In this document: positions 25,436-35,325 of the stretch, in pieces
Layout of the letters: every line of letters begins with the position of its first letter
Numbering within the stretch: the first letter of the stretch is position 1
Assembly (NCBI GenBank): GCA_902509965.1
Contig: CABWZP010000005.1
Location: 1-51,208 of the forward strand
DNA from: an uncultured SAR86 cluster bacterium
GTDB taxonomy: Bacteria; Pseudomonadota; Gammaproteobacteria; Magnimaribacterales; D2472
Reading direction: 5' to 3'
Length of the DNA: 51,208 bases
Translations under genes and position numbers: made by a program
The notes under the pieces: generated by a model
What the model was told of the DNA's origin: nothing
What the model saw: only the letters and a program-made list of their open reading frames with translations
Databases searched by the model: none

Positions 25436-26304
25436 AAGGGATTATCTTAGCAGGGGGGTCAGGTTCGCGACTCTATCCAATTACTCAAGGAGTATCAAAG
25501 CATCTCCTTCCCATATTCGATAAACCAATGATATTTTATCCACTCTCAGTGCTTATGCTTTCTGGTATAAAAGATATTCTTGTAATTACTACACCAGAAG
25601 ATGAGTCTGGTTTTATAAGAGTTTTAGGAGATGGAAGTAAATATGGTTTAAATATATCATATGCTATTCAACCTAGCCCAGAAGGCTTAGCTCAAGCATT
25701 CATTATTGGTGAAAAATTTATTGGTAATGAAAAAGTCTGTTTAGTGCTTGGCGATAATTTGTTTTGGGGTCAAGGTTTTTCATCTATGCTAAAGAGCGCT
25801 TCTATGAAAGAGCATGGCTCTACTATTTTTGGATATCAGGTTAAAGATCCTGAGCGTTTTGGTGTAGTGACATTCGATGATAAACAAAATGTTTTAAGTC
25901 TTGAAGAAAAACCAAAAAATCCTCAATCTAACTATGCAGTTACTGGTTTATATTTCTACGATAATGATGTTGTAGAAATGGCAAAACAAGTTAAGCCATC
26001 GCATAGAGGAGAGTTAGAAATAACTTCTCTTAATAAAATGTATATGGCCAGAGGTGATCTTAAGGTTGAGTTATTGGGGCGAGGCTTTGCTTGGTTGGAT
26101 ACAGGTACATACACGAGTCTATTAGAAGCTGCTATGTTTGTTGAAACCATTGAGAAACGCCAAGGCTATAAAATTGCATGCTTAGAAGAGATTGCATGGA
26201 ATAATGGGTGGATTGATGATGGTAAAATTTTGCAAAGCGCACAATCGCTTTCTAAAAATAGTTATGGTAAATATTTACTTGATTTACTAAAGAATAAATC
26301 ATGA
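25432..26304 (+). CDS. rmlA: Glucose-1-phosphate thymidylyltransferase
   Basis: It makes dTDP-glucose. The 290 residues are standard length, with [17 protein letters not shown] at the start, [26 protein letters not shown], and [14 protein letters not shown] towards the end. It overlaps both rmlB and the FdtA-like gene by ATGA, so the three are translationally coupled. No rmlC or rmlD is in the window, hence the pathway leads away from rhamnose towards a 3-amino sugar. Confidence 0.95.
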   Translation: MKGIILAGGSGSRLYPITQGVSKHLLPIFDKPMIFYPLSVLMLSGIKDILVITTPEDESGFIRVLGDGSKYGLNISYAIQPSPEGLAQAFIIGEKFIGNEKVCLVLGDNLFWGQGFSSMLKSASMKEHGSTIFGYQVKDPERFGVVTFDDKQNVLSLEEKPKNPQSNYAVTGLYFYDNDVVEMAKQVKPSHRGELEITSLNKMYMARGDLKVELLGRGFAWLDTGTYTSLLEAAMFVETIEKRQGYKIACLEEIAWNNGWIDDGKILQSAQSLSKNSYGKYLLDLLKNKS

Positions 26305-26690
26305 CAGTAGTATCGCATAAAATATTTGGTGATTATCGTGGAAAGCTTATTGCAATAGAGGGAAAAAATGATATACCATTTGATATTAAGCGAATTTTTT
26401 ATATTTATGGCGCCAAAGAAAATATTTCAAGAGGCTGTCATTCGCATTATAAAACTAAGCAGTATTTAATTGCATTGTCAGGTTCTTGCAGCGTTACATT
26501 AGATGACGGCAGCACTAAAAAAATATTTCTTTTAGATAGTCCTGATAAAGGTCTATTTCAAGACGCTCTCGTATGGGGCGAAATGCAGGATTTTTCAGAT
26601 AACTGCGTGCTATTGGTCCTAGCTAGTGAGTATTATCAGGAATCTGATTATATCCACGATTATAATCTCTTTTTAAAGAGGGTAAAATGA
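26301..26690 (+). CDS. fdtA: dTDP-4-oxo-6-deoxyglucose 3,4-ketoisomerase (FdtA/QdtA family cupin)
   Basis: A 129-residue cupin that would shift the keto group from C4 to C3 of dTDP-4-keto-6-deoxyglucose. The catalytic His pair of the family is present as His47 and His49 ([18 protein letters not shown]). FdtA (galacto product) and QdtA (gluco product) differ in only a few residues, so the product stereochemistry is not assigned. It overlaps rmlA by 4 bases; fdtB follows after 88 bases. Confidence 0.85.
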   Translation: MTVVSHKIFGDYRGKLIAIEGKNDIPFDIKRIFYIYGAKENISRGCHSHYKTKQYLIALSGSCSVTLDDGSTKKIFLLDSPDKGLFQDALVWGEMQDFSDNCVLLVLASEYYQESDYIHDYNLFLKRVK

Positions 26691-26765
26691 CAAAAAAACT
26701 ATTTCCCAGACATTATCTGTTTATAATATTGTAACTTTTAAAAATTAGTTAGCACATTATTGTAA

Positions 26766-26771
26766 TATAAT
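26766..26771 (+). promoter_or_regulatory. -10 element (TATAAT), possible leaderless promoter for fdtB
   Basis: A perfect TATAAT ends 7 bases before the ATG at 26779, so the transcript would start at or within a base or two of the start codon. No Shine-Dalgarno precedes the gene. No good -35 is seen at the usual spacing; TTAGTT at 26745 is 15 bp away. Confidence 0.4.
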
Positions 26772-26778
26772 CATAGCT

Positions 26779-27879
26779 ATGATTCCCTTCTTAGATTTAA
26801 AAACTATAAATGCAGAATATCGTAATGAAATGATTGAGGCGTTAACGAAGGTTATTGATTCGGGTTGGTATGTTCAGGGTGAAGAAGTTAAGGAGTTTGA
26901 AAGAGAGTTTGCTTCATATTGTGATTTTAAGCATTGTATTGGAGTAGCTAATGGCTTGGATGCTCTTGGTCTCATTTTACGAGCATGGAAACAGTTAGAC
27001 TATATAAAAGAAGATGATGAGGTTATTGTCCCTGCTAATACCTATATTGCTAGCATTCTAGCAATAACTGAGAACGGCTTAAAGCCTGTTTTAGTAGAAC
27101 CTGATCCAAAGACTTATAATATCAATCCAAAATTAATTGAACAAGCAATAACAAAAAAAACAAAGGTAATTTTACCCGTTCATCTATATGGTCAGTTCGC
27201 TGATATGACAAGCATTATGGATATTGCTAATCTCCATAATTTATTGGTGCTAGAAGATTCTGCTCAAGCACATGGCCGGAGGAGTAATTTAAATGAACAT
27301 AATGTTTGGGGCCATGCGTCTGGATTTAGTTTTTATCCTGGTAAGAACTTGGGCGCTCTTGGCGATGCAGGTGCAATTATTACAAATGATAGCTTGTTAG
27401 CAAAAACTATTCGTATATTGGCAAATTATGGTAGCTCCAAAAAATATGTAAATCTATACAAAGGGGTTAATAGCCGACTAGATGAAATTCAAGCAGCGAT
27501 ACTCCGAATAAAGTTAAAGAAATTGGAGAAAGATACAGAGTATAGATCTGTTATAGCTAACCATTATTTAAATAATATAAAAAATCCTTTAATAACACTT
27601 CCAGAAATTAGAACTTCCTCTAGTTGGCATTTATTTGTTGTATTAACTGAATACAGAGATAATCTTAGTGACTATCTAGAAAAAAATGGTATCCAAACTT
27701 TGATACATTATCCAATACCGCCACATAAACAAAGTGCATACAGTGAATGGAGTTCACAAAGCTACCCAGTTACTGAACGACTTCATAATCAGATGTTAAG
27801 CCTACCAATTTCAGGGGTTCAAAAAATAGAAGACACAAAAAAAATTGTTCATTTTTTGAATAGTTTTATTCCAGAATAG
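26779..27879 (+). CDS. fdtB: dTDP-3-amino-3,6-dideoxyhexose transaminase (FdtB/QdtB type)
   Basis: A DegT/DnrJ/EryC1 aminotransferase of 366 residues that would aminate the C3 keto sugar made by the FdtA-like isomerase. It has [15 protein letters not shown], the VANGLDAL cofactor loop, [22 protein letters not shown] and the PLP lysine Lys189 in [14 protein letters not shown]. With RmlA, RmlB and FdtA it completes a route to dTDP-Fuc3N or dTDP-Qui3N. No dedicated N-acetyltransferase follows; the LbH enzyme at 22677 is a candidate. Confidence 0.88.
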   Translation: MIPFLDLKTINAEYRNEMIEALTKVIDSGWYVQGEEVKEFEREFASYCDFKHCIGVANGLDALGLILRAWKQLDYIKEDDEVIVPANTYIASILAITENGLKPVLVEPDPKTYNINPKLIEQAITKKTKVILPVHLYGQFADMTSIMDIANLHNLLVLEDSAQAHGRRSNLNEHNVWGHASGFSFYPGKNLGALGDAGAIITNDSLLAKTIRILANYGSSKKYVNLYKGVNSRLDEIQAAILRIKLKKLEKDTEYRSVIANHYLNNIKNPLITLPEIRTSSSWHLFVVLTEYRDNLSDYLEKNGIQTLIHYPIPPHKQSAYSEWSSQSYPVTERLHNQMLSLPISGVQKIEDTKKIVHFLNSFIPE

Positions 27880-27940
27880 ACCTAAAATTCAAATCTTTAT
27901 GACACACATGCTAATAAAACTTTCAGTCAGAAATTAACTT

Positions 27941-29002
27941 ATGAATATACTTATATATGGAGATCATAGCGCTGCTGGACTTAATTTAATTCCAGGTTTT
28001 AATAGCCTTGGGTGTTCAGTTGATTATGTTTCTAACTTTGACCCAAAGAGAGGTTATTTTGTCAGCATACCTATAAGAACAGGAAAGTCTAAAAACGTAA
28101 GGCGCATTTCTGGCTTTATTAATTCTTTGTTATTGCCAATTAGACTGAAAAAAAAATATGACCTAATAATATTGCCTAATCCATTTGCAGGTCCTTTTAT
28201 GCTTAGTGATTGGGTTTTTAAAATGCTTAGAAATAGAACTCAAAACCTTATATGGTGGGCAATTACTTGTGATACTAAGATGAGGATCTGGAGAGAGCCT
28301 AGAGATACCCCCTTGTGTCAAGCATGTAATAAACAAAGAGGTACTGTTAATAATTGCCCAAAATTTAATGATACTGGCATAAAATTTGAACGAATAGTAG
28401 AGTCATATGTTGATGAAATTATCCCGTGTGCCCTTGAATATGCTGATGGACGTTTTGCCGAAAATCCAGATCTTAAAATAATTCCTTTATCAACATCTAT
28501 CACCTCAAAGAAACCTAAAAATATAGATATTGGTCCTAAAGATAAAATAAACTTTTACCATGGCGCAAATTCTATTTTTAAAGGATCAGATGTTATAGGA
28601 CAAGCATTTTCTTATGGTGAAAAAAAATGGAACAAAAATGCCAACTTTAATTTGGCAAAATTTCTTCCATTAGATGAATACATTTCTTTTATTTATAGTC
28701 AAGACGCTATTGTAGATCAATTATATAATGAGTCATTTGGAGTAAATGCACTGCTTATAATGCAGACTGGAAGTTTGCTTTTAGTTGGCAATACAGAAAA
28801 ATTCGAATCCTTTACTCATCAAAACGAAGCTCCGATAGTTAGGCTCACTGGTGAACTATCTAATTTAGAAGATTCTATTGATGATATTATCTTAAAAAGC
28901 GATTATTATAATGAGATGCGATTAAGCGGACCAGCATATATTGAAAAATATCATTCTCCAAGTGTTATTGCCAAGCAATTTCTAGATAGAATAAAAAATT
29001 AA
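27941..29002 (+). CDS. Putative glycosyltransferase (GT-B-like, divergent)
   Basis: A 353-residue protein not assignable to a named family with confidence. The N-terminus NILIYGDHSAAGLNLIPGF is a Rossmann-like start. In the C-terminal half FYHGANSIFKGSDVIGQAF resembles the KG-containing loop of GT4 enzymes, and the end VGNTEKFESF...PAYIEKYHSPSVIAKQFLD looks like the closing helices of GT-B proteins. A cysteine-rich loop (LCQACNKQRGTVNNCPKF) in the middle is unusual and could bind a metal. It sits between the amino-sugar genes and the flippase. Confidence 0.55.
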   Translation: MNILIYGDHSAAGLNLIPGFNSLGCSVDYVSNFDPKRGYFVSIPIRTGKSKNVRRISGFINSLLLPIRLKKKYDLIILPNPFAGPFMLSDWVFKMLRNRTQNLIWWAITCDTKMRIWREPRDTPLCQACNKQRGTVNNCPKFNDTGIKFERIVESYVDEIIPCALEYADGRFAENPDLKIIPLSTSITSKKPKNIDIGPKDKINFYHGANSIFKGSDVIGQAFSYGEKKWNKNANFNLAKFLPLDEYISFIYSQDAIVDQLYNESFGVNALLIMQTGSLLLVGNTEKFESFTHQNEAPIVRLTGELSNLEDSIDDIILKSDYYNEMRLSGPAYIEKYHSPSVIAKQFLDRIKN

Positions 29003-29067
29003 TAGAAAATAAACACTCTAGGATTAGATTAAGTTAATAAGTTGAATGTCGATTAAAATGCCTTTTT

Positions 29068-29093
29068 ATAAGTTATCTATAAAATGAACTTAT
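29068..29093. repeat. Inverted repeat around a -10-like element upstream of the flippase gene
   Basis: ATAAGTT and AACTTAT form 7-bp arms around a 12-base centre containing TATAAAAT. It lies 46 bases before the TTG start at 29139, where an operator or promoter could be. The lack of a clear -35 keeps this tentative. Confidence 0.35.
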
Positions 29094-29138
29094 GTATATT
29101 TATATTATTTTTTAAATATTTATCATGGAGCGTTTACT

Positions 29139-30911
29139 TTGAATAATTATTGGTCTTTAAAAAAACTAGCATTAATCATATGGAAATCAAAAAAAAATCG
29201 ATTATTAGGTTTATTTTTTTTGGTATTACTATCTTCAGTTGCCGATATTGTTAGCATAACTGCAATTATTCCATTTTTAGGATTACTAACTAATCCAGAT
29301 GCTGTTATGTCTCATCCATATGTAATAAATATATTTGGTTCATCTAGATTACTGTTAGATAAAAATTTATTTCTGCTTTTTGTTTCCGTCACTTTTATTA
29401 GTTTGATTATTATTTCTGGAATTATACGATTGACCACACTTAAATTAATTACCTCATTTTCATTCAAGACAGGTTCAGAACTTAGTACGGATTTTTTTAC
29501 TAAAGTAATTTATCTTCCGTATGAGGAACAAATTAAAACTAAAAGTGCAGACACCATTGCTGGGATTACTCAAAAAATAAATAGTACAGTTTCTATAATT
29601 CATGCCCTTATAATGCTATGTGCAAATATGTTAATTTTTATGTTGTTAAGCATACTAATTATTTATATTGATTATAAAGTTGCTCTTTCTTCTGTAGTAA
29701 TTATGGCTCTTTGCTATATTTTGGTTGCAAAAATTACTAGAAAGAGATTGCTAGGTAATAGCTCTATAATATCGAGTCAAACAAGTATTTTGGTAAATAT
29801 TCTTCAAGAGAGTTTTGGAGGGATAAGAGATGTAATTCTAGATAAATTAGAATCTTTTTTCATTAACCGCTATCAGCCAGTCGACAAAGAGTTAAGGCTT
29901 GCAATGGGCGATAATATTTTTCGAGGCGGTGCGCCTCGCTATATAATGGAAACTGTAGGCATTGTTATAATGGGCGGTGTTTCAGTTTATTTAGTATTTA
30001 CTTTAGAAGATTTAACATTTGTAATTCCACTTTTGGGTGCAATTGCTCTTGCTGCCCAAAGAATTTTGCCAGTTATGCAGCAAATTTTTGCCTCATGGGC
30101 TATGATCATGGGTCACAAAGCTGAATTGGATGATGTTATTACAATCCTTGAAAGGAGTCTTGAGACTGGGTCTGAAAATTCGGAAATTTTTTTTAATAAT
30201 ACAATTAGCTTAAAAAATCTCTCATATTCCTATTCTGAAAACAATAGCGTTTCACCTTTAACTTTATCAAATATTAACATTACTATTAATAAAGGAGATG
30301 TTATTGGAATAGTTGGTAAGACAGGATCAGGAAAAAGCACTTTAGTAGATATAATTATGGGGCTGCTCGTTAATTTTAATGGAGACATGCTTATTGATGG
30401 TATTAAAATTAATAGAAGCAATATTTCTAGTTGGAGATCAAAAATTGCACATGTTCCTCAAGATGTATTTTTAAAAGATGATTCTATAGCTTCCAATATT
30501 GCTTTTGGTGTTGATAATAATTTATCTAATATTTTAGAGATTAAGAATGCAGCTGAAGTATCTCAGCTTGGTGAATTTATTGATAGTTTAAAAGAAGGTA
30601 TTGAGTATAGAGTGGGTGAAAGAGGAATAAACCTTTCTGGAGGCCAAAAGCAGAGGATTGCAATAGCAAGAGCAATTTATAAAAAATCAGAATTAGTGGT
30701 GTTGGATGAAGCTACAAGTGCTCTCGATTCAAAAACAGAATCATCAATCATGAAAATGATCAATTCAGTTGATAAAAGCACCACCGTGCTAATCATAGCC
30801 CATAGATTGACTTCACTTAAGGAATGCAATCGTATATTTCAAATATCTCACGGAAGTTTAAACGAAATTGATACCAAAGATTTTTTTGAACAAAATAATA
30901 TTGTATTTTGA
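29139..30911 (+). CDS. pglK: ABC-type lipid-linked oligosaccharide flippase (PglK-like)
   Basis: A half-ABC transporter of 590 residues: about six membrane helices in the first 320 residues, then an ATPase with Walker A GKTGSGKS (about 393-400), signature LSGGQKQRIAIARA and Walker B VVLDEATSALD. The N-terminal SVADIVSITAIIPFLGLL segment matches PglK/WlaB proteins, which flip undecaprenyl-linked oligosaccharides. No Wzx is seen in the window, so this is the likely flippase. The start is TTG 29139 with GGAG 9 bases upstream; the ATG at 29124 meets a stop after five codons. Confidence 0.85.
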   Translation: MNNYWSLKKLALIIWKSKKNRLLGLFFLVLLSSVADIVSITAIIPFLGLLTNPDAVMSHPYVINIFGSSRLLLDKNLFLLFVSVTFISLIIISGIIRLTTLKLITSFSFKTGSELSTDFFTKVIYLPYEEQIKTKSADTIAGITQKINSTVSIIHALIMLCANMLIFMLLSILIIYIDYKVALSSVVIMALCYILVAKITRKRLLGNSSIISSQTSILVNILQESFGGIRDVILDKLESFFINRYQPVDKELRLAMGDNIFRGGAPRYIMETVGIVIMGGVSVYLVFTLEDLTFVIPLLGAIALAAQRILPVMQQIFASWAMIMGHKAELDDVITILERSLETGSENSEIFFNNTISLKNLSYSYSENNSVSPLTLSNINITINKGDVIGIVGKTGSGKSTLVDIIMGLLVNFNGDMLIDGIKINRSNISSWRSKIAHVPQDVFLKDDSIASNIAFGVDNNLSNILEIKNAAEVSQLGEFIDSLKEGIEYRVGERGINLSGGQKQRIAIARAIYKKSELVVLDEATSALDSKTESSIMKMINSVDKSTTVLIIAHRLTSLKECNRIFQISHGSLNEIDTKDFFEQNNIVF

Positions 30912-30995
30912 TTAAAAAAATCTTTAGTAACACTAGTCGCATGGAAATTATAAAAAAAAAGTATTTTTGTTTCTTGAAAAGCTAATATTGAATTA

Positions 30996-32108
30996 ATGAA
31001 ATATACTAAAACATATAATAATATAGTATTGATATTCACAATTATCGGATTAACATCCTTCATATTGAGATCAGTTTTTAGTGTTGATATTGCTTTGTAT
31101 TCAGCATATCTATTTGGCGGGATCTTATTCTTTGTAATGGCTCTTAATCCAATACCAAAACTATTGCAGCTTTACATTTTTTGTGCAATCTTAGGTGCTA
31201 TTTTTCTCATAATTAATAACGGTCTTGATGCTGGTAAAACTTATTTGCCATTAATTTTATCATCATCAGGTATTGCGCTAGGCATAAGTAGGACCATAAA
31301 AACAAATTTTAAATTCCATATTTATTTCTCAGCTTTTTTATTCTTTGGATTATGCTTTTATTTTTTTGTATCTTTTGCAATCGATGGTAATCTTTCTTCA
31401 GTAACTGCTGGAAGTAGGAACCATGTCTCAACTAATTTGATATTAATTTCTATTTATTATGTTATTGTTCGACGTTGGAATGGGTTGGATATTACTCCTT
31501 TATACCCAATTTTGATTTTAACTTTATCGAGCATGGCAATTGGTATATCAGGGATAATATCATCAGTAATTATTTTTTTGGGTTACTTTGTTACAAGAGG
31601 TATAAGGGTTATTTTATTTGTAGGTTTTACTATTCTAGCTTTGTCTTTGACGTTGGATTGGGTAAGTATTGCAATATGGTTAGATGATGATCTTCTTCGA
31701 AAAATTTACTACAAACTATCAAGCCCAGACATCAGAGTAGATATTATTGAAGGCTATATAGAACGACTTGATGCTATTAAATTTATCACAGGTGTTCCAA
31801 TTAACGAATTGGAATGGACCTATCAAGGATTAGGTGAAGAGTGGATTCGATCCAATAATCTTCATAACTCATACCTTCTTTTACATAGCAAAGTTGGTAT
31901 TAATTTCTTTGCAATTATGATCGGACTATCATTAATATTGCTAAAACTTCTTAGAAAGGATTTTTTAGTATTTACTTTGTTATTTGCAATCCTTCTGAGA
32001 GCGTCTACAGACACAATTATTCTAGCGCATGGATTTCATGAGTGGGCTTTGATCCTAATACTTTTATATGCTGTAGAAAAGCCAAAGAGGCTAAGTGTTG
32101 CAAAGTAA
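30996..32108 (+). CDS. wzy: O-antigen polymerase-like membrane protein
   Basis: A 370-residue, strongly hydrophobic protein with about ten predicted membrane helices and a large polar loop near residues 225-280 (SSPDIRVDIIEGYIERL...WIRSNNLHNSYLLLHSKVG). The NLHNSYL stretch in the loop before late helices is typical of Wzy/WaaL-type polymerases and ligases. Place next to the flippase favours the polymerase. It overlaps the next gene by 14 bases. Confidence 0.75.
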   Translation: MKYTKTYNNIVLIFTIIGLTSFILRSVFSVDIALYSAYLFGGILFFVMALNPIPKLLQLYIFCAILGAIFLIINNGLDAGKTYLPLILSSSGIALGISRTIKTNFKFHIYFSAFLFFGLCFYFFVSFAIDGNLSSVTAGSRNHVSTNLILISIYYVIVRRWNGLDITPLYPILILTLSSMAIGISGIISSVIIFLGYFVTRGIRVILFVGFTILALSLTLDWVSIAIWLDDDLLRKIYYKLSSPDIRVDIIEGYIERLDAIKFITGVPINELEWTYQGLGEEWIRSNNLHNSYLLLHSKVGINFFAIMIGLSLILLKLLRKDFLVFTLLFAILLRASTDTIILAHGFHEWALILILLYAVEKPKRLSVAK

Positions 32109-32955
32109 TTTTAATTCTTTTGTATTATTTCTTAATGATACTTATAAAAAATTATTATCAGTTATCATATTCTTTTTAATTAGAAGCATTGTTCCTAGTG
32201 CAGAGTATGCCGGCGCTAAGACTCTTAAGAACCGCTTTAAGTCTAGTGAGAATATGTTTGCATTGGCTCCAGGGAGCTCTATTGGAAACTATTCTGAAGA
32301 GGATTTCAGTCTAATCAATCGATATAATTCGATAGGTGTTAACTTTTTTATTTTACATGAGTTTAAACCTACACTATATCTTATTGAGACTCATCCTAAT
32401 CGACTTGGCTATTTTGAGTTTTTTAAAAATAATTTTACTGGTGATACACCTATTTTATATAAAGGTTATAGTTCTCATAAAAAAATTGGAATGGTATTAA
32501 AAAATGCCCAAGCTTCCCCTAAAAATTTTACAAATTTTCTTGTTATAAAAGACGGATATCAGCGCAAAAGTTGGTCATCAACCCCCATCTGGCAAAAAAA
32601 TAAAATACTAAATATGTCAAGCAGTGACTATATTTATAATCCTACTGCAAGCATTTTGTATATTGTTTATATGTCTTATAAATTGGGTTACAAGAAAGTG
32701 ATTCTTTGCGGGTTTGATATGGGTGATAAATACTTTTTTTGTGATCCTGAATCAATCAATTATTCGTTTGCTTATAAACAAGGTCTTTGTAATATTGCTA
32801 ACACCATCCATAATGATGATTCAAGGAAAAAGTTAATAATAGAAGAGCTTATTTATATGGATAATAAATTTAAGACTGAGAGAGGCGGTGGAGTTTTCGT
32901 TTATACTAAAGATGGTATCTTATCTAAATACCTCCGCTTATATACCGATAATTAG
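32095..32955 (+). CDS. Possible sialyltransferase-like (GT42/MAF-like) glycosyltransferase
   Basis: A 286-residue protein from GTG 32095, which overlaps wzy. After a hydrophobic N-terminal segment (about 20-30) comes FALAPGSSIGNYSEEDF, resembling the GNGPSL-type nucleotide loop of CST-I (GT42) and MAF glycosyltransferases. Later YNPTASILYIVYMSYKLGYKKVILCGFDM matches the CST-like pattern of a helix ending in LGYKeIyLsGiD. The end GGGVFVYTKDGILSKYL also fits. In a locus with NeuB- and NeuA-type genes it is the best candidate for moving a CMP-activated sugar acid. The call rests on pattern memory only. Confidence 0.5.
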   Translation: MLQSNFNSFVLFLNDTYKKLLSVIIFFLIRSIVPSAEYAGAKTLKNRFKSSENMFALAPGSSIGNYSEEDFSLINRYNSIGVNFFILHEFKPTLYLIETHPNRLGYFEFFKNNFTGDTPILYKGYSSHKKIGMVLKNAQASPKNFTNFLVIKDGYQRKSWSSTPIWQKNKILNMSSSDYIYNPTASILYIVYMSYKLGYKKVILCGFDMGDKYFFCDPESINYSFAYKQGLCNIANTIHNDDSRKKLIIEELIYMDNKFKTERGGGVFVYTKDGILSKYLRLYTDN

Positions 32956-33032
32956 ATTTTATATATTTTTAAGTAGGCTAGATACTTTTTTGAAATATAA
33001 TAAGTAGACTTTCTATACATAGGGAAATACTT

Positions 33033-34151
33033 TTGAAAAATATTTTATTACTTTGTGCCTCAATGAATAAAGGAGGAGCTGAAAGAACCATTTCAATTCT
33101 TCTTAAAGAACTTGAAAATGATAATAAAATTAATTTGCATTTCATCCAAATGGAAGATGGACTAGATTATATATTACCTAAAGGCATTCAAAGAGTTATC
33201 TTATCAAAAGCTAAAAAAGGTAGAATTAGAAAATTCTTAGAATTACCTTATGTCGCTTTACAGGTATTAAATTACATAAAAAAAAATAAAATAGATATAA
33301 CAATGTCTTTTTTGTATAGGCCAAATTATGTAAATGCTTTAACTAAACTTTTCGGTGCCAAATGCAAATCAATTATAAATATCAGAAGTACTTCTTCAAG
33401 GTATATTAGTGAAGGTTTTAGTGGAAAAGTAAATCTTTTTTTAATAAGAAGCTTATTTAATAATGCAAATACTATTATTTCTAATTCAAAAGGAGTGGAT
33501 GAAGATTTAAAGTCTTTAATGCCCATTTTAGTTAAGACAATAGTTATAAATAATCCTGTTGATATAGAGCATATTAACCTTTCTTTAAATGATGAATCTA
33601 GTATTAGTTTCAATTTTAAAGAAAATGTAAGATATATAATATCAGTTGGACGCATTATTCCTCTAAAAAGAAATCAGGATTTATTACATGCATTTTATAA
33701 ACTGCGCAAGCATGACAAAAGCTTAGAGCTAATTTTTCTTGGAGATGGTATTTCAAGAAGTTATTTAGATGAATTATGTATAAAATTAGATATTGTAAAT
33801 AAAGTGCATTTTATTGGAAATGTGTCCAATCCCTTTTATTACTTAAACAGATCTGATTTATTTGTATTAAACTCAGAAACTGAAGGCTTTCCTAATGTTC
33901 TTGTTGAGGCTTTGGCATCAGGAATACCTGTAATTTCATCAGACTGTAAGAGTGGGCCACGTGAAATTCTTGAAGATGAAAAATATGGTCTTTTATATGA
34001 TGTTGGTGATATTAATGATTTAGTTTCAAAGATGAAGTACTCCTTATATGCGAATATCGACTTGCAAGAAATTAAAGACAAAGGTAAAAAAAGAGCAAAT
34101 CACTTCCATAAAGATATTATTACAAGAAAATTTAAAGGAGTTTTATCATAG
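33033..34151 (+). CDS. Glycosyltransferase family 4
   Basis: A GT-B retaining glycosyltransferase of 372 residues. The N-terminal LLCASMNKGGAERTISILL is the typical GG-loop start, ISVGRIIPLKRNQDLLHAF begins the donor domain, and LFVLNSETEGFPNVLVEALASG is the EX7E donor-binding motif. Donor and acceptor cannot be inferred. The start is TTG 33033 after a weak AGGGAAA. AAAGGAG inside its 3' end serves the next glycosyltransferase. Confidence 0.88.
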   Translation: MKNILLLCASMNKGGAERTISILLKELENDNKINLHFIQMEDGLDYILPKGIQRVILSKAKKGRIRKFLELPYVALQVLNYIKKNKIDITMSFLYRPNYVNALTKLFGAKCKSIINIRSTSSRYISEGFSGKVNLFLIRSLFNNANTIISNSKGVDEDLKSLMPILVKTIVINNPVDIEHINLSLNDESSISFNFKENVRYIISVGRIIPLKRNQDLLHAFYKLRKHDKSLELIFLGDGISRSYLDELCIKLDIVNKVHFIGNVSNPFYYLNRSDLFVLNSETEGFPNVLVEALASGIPVISSDCKSGPREILEDEKYGLLYDVGDINDLVSKMKYSLYANIDLQEIKDKGKKRANHFHKDIITRKFKGVLS

Positions 34152-35302
34152 TTAAGCTAATAAGAATTACTACAGTATCTGAGTCTCTTAAGATTCTTCT
34201 TAAAGACCAGCTTAGATTTATGAATAATCACTTTGATGTAGTGGGGATATCCAGTAGCGGCAAATATTTAAATGATATAAATTCTCAAGAGGGCGTCAGA
34301 ACTATTGAAGTAAATATGTCTAGAAAAATATCACCTATTATGGATTTAGTATCCTTGTTTAATATGATAATTACCTTACTAAAAGAGAAGCCTCAGATAG
34401 TCCATACTCATACACCAAAAGCTGGAATAATTGGGATGTTGGCTTCTTGGATTTGTCGAGTTCCTATTAGACTCCATACAGTTGCTGGTCTTCCTGTAAT
34501 GGAAGCGACCGGTTCGAAAAGAAGAGTTTTATTGATTGTAGAAAAAATAACATATTTTTGTGCAACAAAAATTTATCCAAATTCTTACGGACTTATGAAT
34601 TTTATTTTAGAAAGAAAATTAACTTGTTCCTCTAAATTAAAGGTTATTGGTCATGGTAGTTCTAATGGAATTGACACCAAATTTTTTGACCCAACAATAA
34701 ATCATTTTGAGAATATTAAAAAGAAGTATCATTTAGAAAACAAATTTATCTTCTTGTTCATTGGAAGAGTTGTATCAGATAAGGGGATAAATGAGCTTAT
34801 TTATGCATTTAATAAAATTTCAAAAGAGTATGAGAATATCTCTTTACTTTTAATTGGTCCTTTTGAAAATAACTTAAACCCGATTTCTGCTGAATCATTT
34901 AAAATAATAAACAGTAACAAAAACATACAAAGTACTGGGTTTATAGATGACGTGAGGCCATATCTTGCCTGTTGCGATGTTTTTGTATTACCTACCTATA
35001 GAGAGGGTTTTCCAAACGTTTTATTACAGGCATGCAGCATGAGTGTTCCATGCATAGCAACTGATATTAATGGATGTAATGAGATTATTACAAATAACTT
35101 TAATGGGCTTTTAATTAAATCTAAAGATAAATTAGATCTTTACCATGCCATGAAAAAATATCTTTCAGATAAGAGCTTATTAAAAAAATTATCAATGAAT
35201 AGTAGAAAAGACATTTGTAAAAAATATCAGAGAGAAAATTTCCATCATTTTTTACTTGAAGAATATAAAGAGTTACTAAAATCTAAAATTAATTATAACT
35301 AG
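34148..35302 (+). CDS. Glycosyltransferase family 4, apparently starting at AUA
   Basis: A 384-residue GT4 of the group found in capsule loci (KIIRVTTVPxSLKxLLKGQL start). The frame from 34148 reads VKLIRITTVSESLKILLKDQL before the first ATG at 34220, and that conserved first strand and helix are needed for the fold. Between the in-frame stop at 34133 and 34220 there is no ATG, GTG or TTG. AAAGGAG at 34134-34140 sits 7 bases before the ATA at 34148, which overlaps the previous gene's stop as ATAG. Later motifs: HTHTPKAGIIG, FLFIGRVVSDKGINELI and LPTYREGFPNVLLQACSM. Only 1 of about 12 arginines is CGN. Confidence 0.85.
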   Translation: MVKLIRITTVSESLKILLKDQLRFMNNHFDVVGISSSGKYLNDINSQEGVRTIEVNMSRKISPIMDLVSLFNMIITLLKEKPQIVHTHTPKAGIIGMLASWICRVPIRLHTVAGLPVMEATGSKRRVLLIVEKITYFCATKIYPNSYGLMNFILERKLTCSSKLKVIGHGSSNGIDTKFFDPTINHFENIKKKYHLENKFIFLFIGRVVSDKGINELIYAFNKISKEYENISLLLIGPFENNLNPISAESFKIINSNKNIQSTGFIDDVRPYLACCDVFVLPTYREGFPNVLLQACSMSVPCIATDINGCNEIITNNFNGLLIKSKDKLDLYHAMKKYLSDKSLLKKLSMNSRKDICKKYQRENFHHFLLEEYKELLKSKINYN

Positions 35303-35325
35303 CAGATGAAAAGTATTAATACTAA

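Noticed and set aside
33326-33655. 109-codon open frame on the minus strand
   Set aside because: It lies wholly inside an intact GT4 gene, has no recognisable domain, and is expected by chance in AT-rich, codon-biased DNA.
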